Positions 25,158-34,338 of a stretch of DNA of 64,000 nucleotides are shown one piece after another. The position numbers and the translations under genes are program-made. The notes beneath the pieces are model-generated. The model made no database searches and had not been told where the DNA came from. It worked only from the letters and a program-made list of their open reading frames with translations. Source of the stretch: Clostridium cellulovorans 743B (GTDB taxonomy: Bacteria > Bacillota > Clostridia > Clostridiales > Clostridiaceae); assembly GCF_000145275.1 (NCBI RefSeq), contig NC_014393.1, positions 682,001-746,000 of the forward strand. Reading direction: 5' to 3'. Numbering within the stretch: the first letter of the stretch is position 1; every line of letters starts with the position of its first letter.

Positions 25158-27011
25158 TTATATAATTTCAACAGCATCAATAGAAATATAAGTATCAGTT
25201 GATATTGTATTTTTTGTACAGGTTACTACGATTTGTACATTATGTTTTCCGTAGGTTAATCCATCCTTAGTGAAAACAATTTTTCTTTCAATTGTAGGCG
25301 AGTAAGTGTCTACATCATAGGCTACTCCATCTACATATAATTTGGCAATACCTCTATTGCTAGCAACTAGTGAGTGAAGGTTAAAACCTGTTCCTTCGAA
25401 TGAAAAACTCACAGTACTATTTTCAGTTTTTGAAAAATGTTGAGAATCATAAGCAACACTTGTCCAAGAACCAGTATAAATTAGGTTTGGATCAAAGTTA
25501 TCATACTTTCCAGAGGAAAGTGTAGGTGGTGTTACTAGGATTTCAACAGCATCAATAGAAATATAAGTATCAGTTGATGTTGTATTTTTTGTATTTGTTA
25601 CTAATATTTTCACATTATGTTTTCCGTAGGCTAATCCATCCTTTGTGAAAACAATTTTTCTTTCAACTGTAGGTGAGTAAGTGTCTACATCATAGGCTAC
25701 TCCATCTACATATACTTTGGCGATACCTCTATTGTTAGCAACTATTGAATGAAGATTAAAGCCTGTTCCTTGGAATGAGAAATATAAAGCACTATTCTCA
25801 ATCTTTGAGTAATTTTGAGAACCATCTGTTACTTTTACCCAAGAACCAGTATATGCTATATCACTAGAAGTATTTTCATACATTCCAGATGCAAGAACTG
25901 GAGATGAATTTAAAATTTCAATAGAGGTAATGGAAATATAATAGTTTGATGATGCTGCATTTTTAGTATTAGTAATCACTACCTTTACAGTATGTTTGCC
26001 CATGGCCAAACCATCTTTGGAAAAGATAGTTTTTCTTTGGACAACATCTGAATAAGTATCAACATCATAGGATGTTCCATCAATATATACTTTAGCTATT
26101 CCTCTGTTGTTAGCAACAAGAGAATTTAGATTAAAGCCGGTTCCTTCGAAGGAGAACTGAAAAGCACTGTCTACTATATTTGAATAGCGTTGAGAACCAT
26201 CAGCGACTTGTACCCAAGAACCAGTGTAAATTAAATTTGAATTTGTATTTTCATATTTACCAGTTGTAAGAACTGGTGGTGAAATCAATATTTCTATAGC
26301 AGCGATAGAAATATAAGTATCAGTTGATGTCGCATTCTTTGTATTAGTAACTACTACTTTTACATCATGTTTACCGAAAGGTAATCCATCTTTGGCAAAA
26401 ATGATTTTAGATGTAACTGTAGGTGAATAAGTGTCAATATCATAAGCAGTTCCGTCTACGTATATTTTAGCAATACCCCTATTGCTTGCGACAAGTGAGG
26501 TAAGGTTGAAACCAGTTCCCTCAAAAGAAAAATATAAGGTGCTATTTTCTATTTTAGAATAGCGTTGAGAACCATCAGTGACTTGTACCCAGGAACCAGC
26601 ATAAAATAAGTTTGAATCAGTATTTTGATATTTACCAGATTTTAAAACTGGAGGGTTACATAGAATTTCAATAGCATCTATGGAGATATAGTATCCAGTT
26701 GAAGCAGCATTTTTATTATTAGTAACTACAATTCTAACTTCATGCTTACCAATTGGCAAATCAGTTTTAGAGAAAATCACCTTTCTTTGAACTGTTTCTG
26801 TATAATCATCAGCATCATAGGCTATGCCATCAATATATACTTTAGCAATACCTCTATTATTTGCAGTTATAGAGTGAATATTTACGCCTGTTCCTTCAAA
26901 AGAAAAACTAACTTCATTATCTAAAACATTTGAAAAATGTTGAGAACTATCAGTTGCTTTTATCCAGTTGTCAGTATAAGTAAGGTTTCCATTAGTATTT
27001 TCATATTTTCC
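25158..27011 (-). repeat. Five tandem 375-bp coding repeats
   Basis: Each unit encodes 125 residues and the period does not vary, so unit length is under constraint or the units arose by recent unequal exchange. Units 2, 4 and 5 (residues 313, 563, 688) share YDVDTYSPT-type segments more closely than unit 1, which has YDADDYTET. Confidence 0.88.
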
Positions 27012-27572
27012 ATCTGTAAGTGAACTTATAGGTTTTGTAATTATAGAACTATCTTTATAGCTATAAGCAATCTTATTACTATAGTCATCAGAGAGTTTTA
27101 TACAAGAAGTAAGATTTGAAATATTAAGATTGCTAGTAGTTGGTGTTGTATTAATCTTAATAGTGCCTACTTTAAGAACTCGTGCTCTTATAATAGCAAG
27201 AGTACCTTCACCATTTACAGGAGATGCAGTAGTAAACTTAGACATACTTATATAGGCACGTCCATTTGCATTTGATGTAAATTTTGATATATTTGTGCCC
27301 ATTAAAGGACCCGCGGATATGCTTTGTATTTGTAACATGCTAGTATCATATATAAAATCCCAAGAAACTCCATATAAATTACTAGCTGATGATACATTAG
27401 CAGCAATTTCTACTGTACTGCCTACAATACCATCACCAGTTATACTATAGCTAACTGTGGTTTCAGTAGCTGCAGATACTGGAATTGATGTTAAGGAAAA
27501 TCCTAAGAAAAGAATACAAATGCATAAGACAGAGAATATTTTTTTAAATCTTAGATCACAGGAGATTTTCAT
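25158..27572 (-). CDS. Secreted protein: cohesin-like module plus five carbohydrate-binding-like repeats
   Basis: 804 residues. A signal peptide ends near PVSA-A35. Residues about 38-170 look like a cohesin-type module (VSYSITGDGIVGSTVEIAANV, then NLYGVSWDFIYDTSMLQIQ and GEGTLAIIRARVLKVG). Five tandem repeats then start at about 188, 313, 438, 563 and 688, an exact 125-residue period. Each repeat carries Y-TGSW, FSFEGTGFNL, NRGIAKVYVDG, YDVDTYSPTV, KHxVKxVVTNTKN and a YISIDAIEIL end, typical of jelly-roll carbohydrate-binding domains of clostridial secreted enzymes. No catalytic domain, dockerin or cell-wall anchor is visible. It probably binds glycan and displays a cohesin-like site. Its promoter lies in 27573-27720. 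Confidence 0.85.
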   Translation of the reverse strand: MKISCDLRFKKIFSVLCICILFLGFSLTSIPVSAATETTVSYSITGDGIVGSTVEIAANVSSASNLYGVSWDFIYDTSMLQIQSISAGPLMGTNISKFTSNANGRAYISMSKFTTASPVNGEGTLAIIRARVLKVGTIKINTTPTTSNLNISNLTSCIKLSDDYSNKIAYSYKDSSIITKPISSLTDGKYENTNGNLTYTDNWIKATDSSQHFSNVLDNEVSFSFEGTGVNIHSITANNRGIAKVYIDGIAYDADDYTETVQRKVIFSKTDLPIGKHEVRIVVTNNKNAASTGYYISIDAIEILCNPPVLKSGKYQNTDSNLFYAGSWVQVTDGSQRYSKIENSTLYFSFEGTGFNLTSLVASNRGIAKIYVDGTAYDIDTYSPTVTSKIIFAKDGLPFGKHDVKVVVTNTKNATSTDTYISIAAIEILISPPVLTTGKYENTNSNLIYTGSWVQVADGSQRYSNIVDSAFQFSFEGTGFNLNSLVANNRGIAKVYIDGTSYDVDTYSDVVQRKTIFSKDGLAMGKHTVKVVITNTKNAASSNYYISITSIEILNSSPVLASGMYENTSSDIAYTGSWVKVTDGSQNYSKIENSALYFSFQGTGFNLHSIVANNRGIAKVYVDGVAYDVDTYSPTVERKIVFTKDGLAYGKHNVKILVTNTKNTTSTDTYISIDAVEILVTPPTLSSGKYDNFDPNLIYTGSWTSVAYDSQHFSKTENSTVSFSFEGTGFNLHSLVASNRGIAKLYVDGVAYDVDTYSPTIERKIVFTKDGLTYGKHNVQIVVTCTKNTISTDTYISIDAVEII

Positions 27573-27723
27573 TTTACACCTCTAAATTTTTTTTCTTATA
27601 GTTCAATTAACGTACTACCTTAATATTATATACGGAAAATAAAATGTTGTAAATTTGCGAAAGTAGTCTATTGATGTAGAAAGTAGGGAAATTATCTAAG
27701 ATTGAGATGTAGCTAAAGTGTAG

Positions 27724-27763
27724 AGTTATATAATATAAATAAGTTATTTTATATTATATAACT
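27724..27763. repeat. AT-rich 15-bp inverted repeat
   Basis: Arms at 27724-27738 and 27749-27763 with a 10-nt spacer, composed of A and T except for one G/C pair. It lies directly before the helicase terminator. It may be an additional hairpin or simply AT-rich symmetry. Confidence 0.6.
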
Positions 27764-27804
27764 GAAGAATCCATAAAGCTTATATTAAGCTTTATGGATT
27801 CTTC
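27764..27804. terminator. Terminator overlapping the DEAD-helicase stop codon
   Basis: A perfect 19-bp stem (27764-27782 with 27786-27804) and 3-nt loop. The right arm contains the last codons and stop of the helicase gene (minus strand), so the C-terminal residues (RIHKA) are encoded within the hairpin. Confidence 0.85.
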
Positions 27805-28927
27805 CTTCATAAACATCTATTTGTTCAAATTTAACATTAAATTCTCTCTCATAAACTCGTATTGCTGCTAGTTCTTTTTCTGTGATTATAGAAATACAGG
27901 TCCCAGAAAGATTTCCTCTTGCCGTTCTTCCTGCCCTATGGGAATAATCATTGGTATTCACAGGAAAATCAAGATTGAAGATATGAGTAACTTCTGGCAC
28001 ATCAAGACCTCTAGCTGATAAATCAGAGGATACTAATAAATTTATCTTTCCGCTTTTAAAAGAATTTATAGTGTTTTTTCTTTCTTCCTTTGAAGCAGCG
28101 CCGTAAATACCGCCGGCATTTTTGCTGTGATAATTTAATTTATCTGTTATAAGTTGAATTTCTTCATTTTTATTTAAAAATACTATGGCTCTTTCTGTTT
28201 TAGTAGCTGCAATAAGTTTCCTTAAGATTTCAAACTTATCACGATGAGAGCATACTATATACTCATGAGAAATTCTAGGATTCATTGCTACCTTACCATC
28301 TGTCTTAAATACTTCTGGCTCCTTCATTAATGCTTTTGCAGTATCTAAAGTTTTAGGATTTATTGTAGCTGAGAATGCCATTAGTTGTCTATCTCTCATA
28401 GTTGTTTTAATGATGTTATTAACAGTTCCAAGGCTACTTTCAGAAAGTAAATTATCAGCTTCATCAATGACAATAGTCTTTACAGTGTGAGCTTTAATCT
28501 TTTTCTTTTGAATTAAATCTAAAACTCTTCCGATTGTTCCTACTATAATATGAGGTTTGTTATCCTTAAGCTTTTTTATTTGCTTTTCCATACTTGCCTC
28601 ACCAATTATAGTAAGAGAAGTTACAGGAATTTCTGAATTCTTAGCTAGTAACGAAACTTGCTCCTCAATTTGCATTACTAGTTCATGAGTTGGTGCAAGA
28701 ATTATTGCTTGCATTTCTCTTTTTGCAGTATCTATCTTATGAAAGATAGGAAGAAGATAGCTTAAAGTTTTCCCGCTACCAGTATAAGATTCACCTATGA
28801 TATCTTTGTTTTCTAAAGCTGATTTTATCACTAGCTGCTGGATTTCTGTTGGTATAGTTATGTTTTGTTTTTCCAAACCTTCTATAAGATTTTGATTTAT
28901 CTTTAAGTCAATAAAAGAATTGTTCAT
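27785..28927 (-). CDS. DEAD-box RNA helicase
   Basis: ATP-dependent RNA helicase of 380 residues. Motifs in order: Q-motif region (ITIPTEIQQ), Walker A SYTGSGKT (about 46-53), motif Ib and APTHELVMQ, the DEAD box VIDEADNLL, FSATINP, then in domain 2 IVFLNKNEE, SSDLSARGLDVPEV and HRAGRTARG. It ends soon after the core, without the C-terminal RNA-binding extension of DbpA/CsdA types, so its RNA target cannot be inferred. Monocistronic; a GGAGAAA site precedes the ATG. Likely roles are ribosome assembly, RNA decay or cold adaptation. Confidence 0.94.
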   Translation of the reverse strand: MNNSFIDLKINQNLIEGLEKQNITIPTEIQQLVIKSALENKDIIGESYTGSGKTLSYLLPIFHKIDTAKREMQAIILAPTHELVMQIEEQVSLLAKNSEIPVTSLTIIGEASMEKQIKKLKDNKPHIIVGTIGRVLDLIQKKKIKAHTVKTIVIDEADNLLSESSLGTVNNIIKTTMRDRQLMAFSATINPKTLDTAKALMKEPEVFKTDGKVAMNPRISHEYIVCSHRDKFEILRKLIAATKTERAIVFLNKNEEIQLITDKLNYHSKNAGGIYGAASKEERKNTINSFKSGKINLLVSSDLSARGLDVPEVTHIFNLDFPVNTNDYSHRAGRTARGNLSGTCISIITEKELAAIRVYEREFNVKFEQIDVYEGRIHKA

Positions 28928-29041
28928 TTATTTCTCCTTTGAAGTTTTTTTATACAAGTTATTATACACTCAAAAGCTGTTTATAGTCTTTATATAACCT
29001 ATAAATTTTAGAAATTTTGTTTAGAGATTCATAGATATGTT

Positions 29042-29070
29042 AATAGTATTAGTAATATAAATAGTATTAG
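29042..29070 (+). repeat. Short direct repeat before pspA
   Basis: AATAGTATTAG occurs at 29042-29052 and 29060-29070, 18 bp apart, about 45 bp before the pspA start. It may be a regulator site or low-complexity sequence; no clear promoter could be assigned. Confidence 0.35.
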
Positions 29071-29113
29071 CAGAATATCTTTCTATGATTAAAATTAATT
29101 AGGAGGAACTTTA

Positions 29114-29827
29114 ATGGGAGTACTAGGACGTTTCAAGGCAATTATGGAAGCTAATATTAATGCGTTACTAGATAAAGCAGAAGATCCGAGTAAAATGATA
29201 GACCAATATCTTAGGGATTTAAATAGCGATTTAGGAAAAGTAAAGGCTGAAACAGCAGCAATAATGGCTGAAGAACAACGTACAAAGCGTGTTTATGAAG
29301 AGTGTGGTGTTGAAATAGAGAAGATGCAGAATTATGCAAAAAAGGCTGTACAAGCAGGAAATGATAATGATGCTCGGCAGTTTTTAGGGAAGAAGGCAGA
29401 GCTTCTTCAAAAGCAAGAAAGCCTAAAAATGGCGTATGATGCAGCTAAAGCTAATGCAATTAAAATGAAATCTATGCACGATAAACTTCAGAGAGATATA
29501 GGTCAGTTAAATGCTCGAAAAGATGCGATTAAAGCAAAGGTGTCAATAGCTAAAACTCAAGAGAGAATTAACAAGATGGGTGCTTCTATTACCAATGCAG
29601 GAGCAAATATATCTGCATTTGACAGAATGGAAGAGAAGGCTGATCGGATGTTAGACGAAGCGAATGCTATGGCAGAGCTTAACAAATCTTCTGAAGAAGT
29701 TGATATAAATCTATTAACAAGCAAATATGATTCATCAATAAATATTGAAGATGAGCTAGAAATGCTTAAAGGAAATGATATAGAGGAAGAGCTTAAAGCT
29801 TTAAAAGAAAATAGTACCCAAGATTAG
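29114..29827 (+). CDS. pspA: PspA/IM30-family membrane-stress protein
   Basis: Peripheral coiled-coil protein that forms oligomers on the inner face of stressed membranes. The 237 residues are almost wholly helical: MGVLGRFKAIMEANINALLDKAEDP (amphipathic helix a), MIDQYLRDL, a long coiled-coil hairpin with the usual Ala/Gln/Lys composition, ISAFDRMEEKADRM, and a C-terminal acidic tail. AGGAGG precedes the ATG. It heads an apparent operon with a zinc-ribbon membrane protein and an SPFH protein, an order like Bacillus subtilis ydjF-ydjG-ydjH-ydjI, where the PspA homologue works with a recruiter protein at the membrane (family knowledge). Confidence 0.94.
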   Translation: MGVLGRFKAIMEANINALLDKAEDPSKMIDQYLRDLNSDLGKVKAETAAIMAEEQRTKRVYEECGVEIEKMQNYAKKAVQAGNDNDARQFLGKKAELLQKQESLKMAYDAAKANAIKMKSMHDKLQRDIGQLNARKDAIKAKVSIAKTQERINKMGASITNAGANISAFDRMEEKADRMLDEANAMAELNKSSEEVDINLLTSKYDSSINIEDELEMLKGNDIEEELKALKENSTQD

Positions 29828-29917
29828 CTACAAGCCTTAATGAAAAGAAAGACTTATAGTTGGATTATTTAAGGTGTAGCTTATCTCTACACCTTTTAAT
29901 GTGTGAAGGGGATTATT

Positions 29918-31126
29918 ATGGACAAAGAGAGTTATAAGTGTGAATGTTGTGGTGGAACTATGGAGTTTGATGTGAAAACTCAAAAATTGAAATGTCCTAA
30001 TTGCGATAACATGATAGAGATTATAGATAATAAAAATTTCGTTATTGAACATAAGTTTACATTGATAGATAGAGAAACTATAAAGGTATCCATGAAAAAC
30101 TCAAGTACTATGGAATGTCAGGGGTGTGGGGCACATGTGGAAGTAGCTTCCGATTGTACAGCTGTTTCTTGTCCATACTGTGGTTCAAGTTATGTATTAG
30201 CAGAAAAACAAGAGGAGATTCTAATTCCTGATGGAGTTATTCCTTTTAAAGTTGAAAAAGCTGAAATAGCCCAGATGATGAGGAAGTGGATTTATAGTAG
30301 ATGGCTTGCTCCAAACAAGTTAAAAGCTCTATATGAAAATGATAAGATTCAGGGTATATATGTACCTTATTGGACTTTTGATGCAATGGTAGATTGCCCA
30401 TATACAGCTATGGGTGGTCGTGATAGACAAGTAGCATATCAAGATAGAGAAGGTAAAGTACACTACAGAACAGAAACAGACTGGTTTTTTACAAAGGGAA
30501 GGATAAATTATTTCTTTGATGATGTTCAAGTAACTGCTTCAAGAAATATGAATCCCTCGCTAATAAATGGTATAGAACCATTTACTACAAAAGATATAGC
30601 ATCATATTCTCCAAGCTATTTATCTGGCTTTTCCGCTGAAACTTACAGCATAGGTTTAGAGGAGGGAAATATTGAGGCAAAGAAGAAAATGAGAAATGAA
30701 TTACATCGCATGGCAGAAAAAGAGGTAACAAGGCATTATGATAGGGTGAGAGAGGTAAGGTTAAATCCAAGCTTCTATGATGAAACCTATAAGCATGTAT
30801 TATTACCTGTTTATGCTACTTCCTATAGTTATAATGGAAAGAATTATCATGTACTTATAAATGGGGAAACTGGAAAGATGAAAGGTGATTATCCTAAGAG
30901 TCCATTTAAAATAGCTATATTAGTCATCTTTGCGATGATAATTGCAGCTATTATCCTATATCTAAAAAACCATTCCGAAATCAGAAAAGTGAGTTTTAAC
31001 AATAATATATATCAAACACAACTTTCTAATAGTCAAAATATTTTTAATAATATATATGAGGAAGTGAATAAATTCAATAATCAGGAGGTGTATATTCATG
31101 GGGTTATTTTCAAGTCAGTTCTCTAA
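29918..31126 (+). CDS. TFIIB-type zinc-ribbon membrane protein (YdjG-like)
   Basis: 402 residues. Two zinc-ribbon pairs are at the N-terminus: CECCGG with CPNCD, then CQGCG with CPYCGS. A long soluble region follows (VPYWTFDAMVDC, RYYDRVREV-like helices), and one transmembrane helix (IAILVIFAMIIAAIILYL) near residue 345, with about 40 residues after it. The ATG at 29918 has AAGGGG upstream; an upstream GTG at 29903 overlaps that site and is less likely. Its 3' end overlaps the next gene by 29 bases, so translation is coupled. The family accompanies PspA/SPFH operons; its biochemical role is unknown to me. Confidence 0.85.
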   Translation: MDKESYKCECCGGTMEFDVKTQKLKCPNCDNMIEIIDNKNFVIEHKFTLIDRETIKVSMKNSSTMECQGCGAHVEVASDCTAVSCPYCGSSYVLAEKQEEILIPDGVIPFKVEKAEIAQMMRKWIYSRWLAPNKLKALYENDKIQGIYVPYWTFDAMVDCPYTAMGGRDRQVAYQDREGKVHYRTETDWFFTKGRINYFFDDVQVTASRNMNPSLINGIEPFTTKDIASYSPSYLSGFSAETYSIGLEEGNIEAKKKMRNELHRMAEKEVTRHYDRVREVRLNPSFYDETYKHVLLPVYATSYSYNGKNYHVLINGETGKMKGDYPKSPFKIAILVIFAMIIAAIILYLKNHSEIRKVSFNNNIYQTQLSNSQNIFNNIYEEVNKFNNQEVYIHGVIFKSVL

Positions 31127-32069
31127 TGTAGTAGAATGGGAAGAATACAGAGATGATCTTATATTTTGGAAATGGAGTAATAAGGAGATAAAGAAGGGTA
31201 GTCGTCTTATTATACGCCAAGGGCAAGATGCTATATTTATGTACAATGGAAAATTAGAAGGAATATTTACTGACGAAGGTAGTTATGACATGGAATCTCA
31301 AATTGTACCTTTTCTTTCAACTTTAAAAGGCTTTAAATTTGGTTTTAATAGTGGAATTAGAGCTGAAGTTTTATTTATAAACACAAAAGAATTTACTGTG
31401 AAATGGGGAACAAAAAATCCTGTAAGTATTGAAGCACCAGGACTTCCTGGAGGGATGCCTATAAGAACTTTTGGAACCTTCAATTTTAAGGTCGCTGATT
31501 ATATGGTATTGATTGAAAAAATTGCAGGAATAAAAAAGCAATATGCAGTTGAGGATATTAAAGAACGTGTAACATCTATATTGAATCAATTGCTGATGAA
31601 GTGGATTGCAAAAGAAGGCAAAAATAAATTTAATCTTCAAGCAAATGCATTTGATATAGCTAAGGGAATAAGAGAAGATTTAGATATGGAAATAATTAAG
31701 CTTGGGATAACAGTTACTGGTTTTAATATTGAGAGCTTTACTTATCCAGAAGAAGTAGAGAAAATGGCAACAAAAGTCGCATCACACAGCATGATTAATG
31801 ATATGGGCAAATATCAAAATGTTAGTATTGTAGATGGAATGGCATCGGGAAATATGAAAGGTGGAGGAACGGCATCTGATGTGATGGGGATTCAGATGGG
31901 TTATATGATGGGAAAGCAAGTGGTTGACCAAATGCAACAAAATAAAAATGTAAATAATGTAGCATCACAAGAGACAACAACTTCTGCAGCACCTAAATTC
32001 TGCCCAAATTGCGGAGTAAAAACCCAAGGAACAAAATTTTGTTCTAACTGTGGATATAAGCTTATTTAG
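31098..32069 (+). CDS. SPFH-domain protein with C-terminal zinc ribbon (YdjI-like)
   Basis: 323 residues. MGLFSSQFSNVVEWEEYRDDL begins the SPFH/virion-core-like domain (about 1-220), containing FTVKWGTKNPV and RTFGTFNFKV. A Gly/Met-rich linker follows (DGMASGNMKGGG, MGYMMGKQ), then a zinc ribbon FCPNCGVKTQGTKFCSNCG at the end. AGGAGG lies upstream inside the preceding gene. In Bacillus the homologue recruits PspA to the membrane, so here too it may scaffold a membrane-stress complex. A terminator at 32189-32232 ends the operon. Confidence 0.88.
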   Translation: MGLFSSQFSNVVEWEEYRDDLIFWKWSNKEIKKGSRLIIRQGQDAIFMYNGKLEGIFTDEGSYDMESQIVPFLSTLKGFKFGFNSGIRAEVLFINTKEFTVKWGTKNPVSIEAPGLPGGMPIRTFGTFNFKVADYMVLIEKIAGIKKQYAVEDIKERVTSILNQLLMKWIAKEGKNKFNLQANAFDIAKGIREDLDMEIIKLGITVTGFNIESFTYPEEVEKMATKVASHSMINDMGKYQNVSIVDGMASGNMKGGGTASDVMGIQMGYMMGKQVVDQMQQNKNVNNVASQETTTSAAPKFCPNCGVKTQGTKFCSNCGYKLI

Positions 32070-32188
32070 CTTGAATTTTTATAAAGGCAATAGTGCTTAA
32101 CAAAAGTGCTATTATTATCTTAGTGCTTTAATTGAGTATTTTATCAGGTTAAAATAAGATACGATTTAAAAGGAACTTAAAAGAAAAT

Positions 32189-32234
32189 CGTTTAGAGCGT
32201 GATGGTATTTTCATTTTTCTAAACGCTTTTTTTA
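32189..32234 (+). terminator. Terminator of the psp-like operon
   Basis: An 8-bp stem (CGTTTAGA at 32189-32196, TCTAAACG at 32218-32225), a long loop and a run of eight T's directly after. Confidence 0.82.
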
Positions 32235-32272
32235 TTAATTTATAAAATAATTAGAAATTGTTTATTAATGTA

Positions 32273-32300
32273 TTGAAAAAAAGAATAACAAATGTATAAT
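32273..32300 (+). promoter_or_regulatory. Sigma-A-like promoter for first chemoreceptor
   Basis: TTGAAA (32273-32278), 16-bp spacer, TATAAT (32295-32300). It leaves a 5' leader of about 120 bp before the chemoreceptor start. Confidence 0.6.
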
Positions 32301-32430
32301 TATATACAAGGGAAAATTGAAAAATAACAAAAAAAGTGGGTTTAAAAAGCTAAAGTGTAAAAGGTTACAAGACTTTATTTTAATATAATCTATAGCAAAT
32401 ATACAAAAGACAAACATAGGAGTGGGGAAA

Positions 32431-34131
32431 ATGAAAAATTTAAGATTAAAAGGTAGGATTGTTAGATTATTAATTTTATCAGTTATTTGTATCAGCAGTT
32501 CGTTATTAGGATTATCTTATTATTTTACAAACAAGGCAACTCAATCAAGTGTCACTGATGAACTTACAAGTACTTCTAATTTGGTTTCTGCAGTTTTAGA
32601 TAGTAGTTATCCAGGAACTTGGGCTTTAAATGGTGAAAAGCTAACAAAAGGAAAAAATCCTTTACATGACATTGTTGGAATAATTGATAAAGTAAAGGAA
32701 CAATCTAATTCTGAAGTAACTATATTTGCCAATGATACAAGATTTATAACTACATTAATTGTGGACAATAAGAGGAATGTTGGCACTAAAGCAGATGAGA
32801 AGGTTATAGAAATAGTTCTAAAAAATGGAGAAGAATTTCAAAGTCAGGTTACAATTTCAGGAGTGAAATATATAGGAAAATATACTCCTATAAAAAATGG
32901 AAAAAATGAAATAGTAGGTATGATATTTGTAGGAAAAGAATATGCAGTCCTTATGAAGCCTCTAACAGAATCAATAGTATATATGGTGGGTTGTACAATA
33001 ATCGTTGCAATATTAATGATTATATTAGGAGGAGTTTTTGCTAGCAGAGTTGCAAAACCAATATCTATTTCAGTAAAAGCTCTAAAAAGAGTATCCTCTG
33101 GAGATCTTACAGAAGATATTCCAAGTAATTTATCTATAAGAAAAGATGAAGCTGCAGAATTAGCAGAAGCTGTGGGAGATATGCAAAACTTCTTAAATAA
33201 CATTGTGAATAATATAAAGAGTACTACTAGCAATATGTTTAATAGTTCAAGTAATCTTTTAACTGTATCAGAGAATATGACTGCTGCATCTTCTAATATA
33301 ACTCATGCTATTGGAGAGATGGCATCTGGAACGGTTGGACAAGCAGAAGATATATCTGATATATCACAAAGTCTTAATGAGTTCGGAAACAAAATTCAAG
33401 AAGCTAAAGAAGCAACTAGCATGATACATGATGGTTCTATAGAAATTGAAAAAATGACTAATGAAAATAATGTACAAATGAAAATGGTAGTTGATTCTAT
33501 TGGAAATGTTAAAGAACAATTTGATGAATTTGCAAATAGTGTTTCTATACTAGGTAGCAATATAACAAGAGTTGATGAGATAACTGGAGTTATAAATAGC
33601 ATTGCAGATCAAACAAATTTATTAGCTCTTAACGCAGCTATAGAGGCAGCAAGAGCTGGAGAGAGTGGAAAAGGTTTTGCAGTTGTTGCGGATGAAATAA
33701 GAAAACTTGCTGAAGAAAGTAGGAAATCATCTGAATCAATTAAGGAATTAGTAGCATTTATAGCTAAGGATACTTATAAAATAGTAGATAACTCTAAGGA
33801 AGTTAATAATAAGCTTGCAGAACAATTAGAGGCTATAAATAAAACCTTAGGTTCTTTTGAGGGAATAACGAAATCTGTATCAGACATAATACCAAAAATA
33901 AATCAAGTTGATAAAAATTCAGAAAGTATTAATGAGAGCAAAACAACACTTATAAGTAAAGCTGAAAATGCTGCGTCCATAGCAGAAGAAATATCAGCTG
34001 CTACAGAAGAAATAGCTGCATCTTCAGAGGAAATGGCTAGTTCAGCTATAGAAGTTGAGAAGGTTTCAGAAGTTTTAAATTTAGAAACTAAAAAATTAAT
34101 AGATTATGTTTCAATTTTTAAATCTAAATAA
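32431..34131 (+). CDS. Methyl-accepting chemotaxis protein 1
   Basis: Membrane chemoreceptor, 566 residues from the ATG at 32431 (AGGAG eight bases upstream; a GTG at 32422 overlaps that site). Layout: transmembrane helix at about 9-30; extracellular single-Cache-type sensor at about 31-180 (SYPGTWALNGEKL to GMIFVGKEY); second helix at about 184-206; HAMP at about 207-260; cytoplasmic signalling domain with the invariant tip IADQTNLLALNAAIEAARAG near 391-410. It lacks an obvious NWETF-type CheR tether. The ligand is unknown; the YPG-W motif and sensor are shared with the tandem paralogue, so the two may sense related cues. Confidence 0.93.
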   Translation: MKNLRLKGRIVRLLILSVICISSSLLGLSYYFTNKATQSSVTDELTSTSNLVSAVLDSSYPGTWALNGEKLTKGKNPLHDIVGIIDKVKEQSNSEVTIFANDTRFITTLIVDNKRNVGTKADEKVIEIVLKNGEEFQSQVTISGVKYIGKYTPIKNGKNEIVGMIFVGKEYAVLMKPLTESIVYMVGCTIIVAILMIILGGVFASRVAKPISISVKALKRVSSGDLTEDIPSNLSIRKDEAAELAEAVGDMQNFLNNIVNNIKSTTSNMFNSSSNLLTVSENMTAASSNITHAIGEMASGTVGQAEDISDISQSLNEFGNKIQEAKEATSMIHDGSIEIEKMTNENNVQMKMVVDSIGNVKEQFDEFANSVSILGSNITRVDEITGVINSIADQTNLLALNAAIEAARAGESGKGFAVVADEIRKLAEESRKSSESIKELVAFIAKDTYKIVDNSKEVNNKLAEQLEAINKTLGSFEGITKSVSDIIPKINQVDKNSESINESKTTLISKAENAASIAEEISAATEEIAASSEEMASSAIEVEKVSEVLNLETKKLIDYVSIFKSK

Positions 34132-34174
34132 ACTTGTTAAAAATAAATTAACAAATTAAAAAAATAAAAAGTAG

Positions 34175-34220
34175 AAAAAAAAACGTTGTATTGAATAGAT
34201 TTTAATACAATGTTTTTTTT
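34175..34220 (+). terminator. Terminator after chemoreceptor 1
   Basis: ACGTTGTATT (from 34183) pairs with AATACAATGT (34204-34213) using one G-T wobble, followed by a T8 tract. Confidence 0.82.
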
Positions 34221-34249
34221 ATTTATAACTGGGATAAATAAAAAAAAAA

Positions 34250-34276
34250 TAAAGAATATGGAGATTTAAACGATAT
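34250..34276 (+). promoter_or_regulatory. Sigma-D (sigma-28)-like promoter for chemoreceptor 2
   Basis: TAAA (34250-34253), exactly 15 bp, then AACGATAT (34269-34276). This fits the motility sigma consensus TAAA-N15-GCCGATAT with two mismatches at the first two bases of the second box. Confidence 0.6.
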
Positions 34277-34338
34277 TTATATATACACAGATATGTAGAA
34301 AACGTTTAAAATTCACATCGATTAGGGGGATTCGTATA

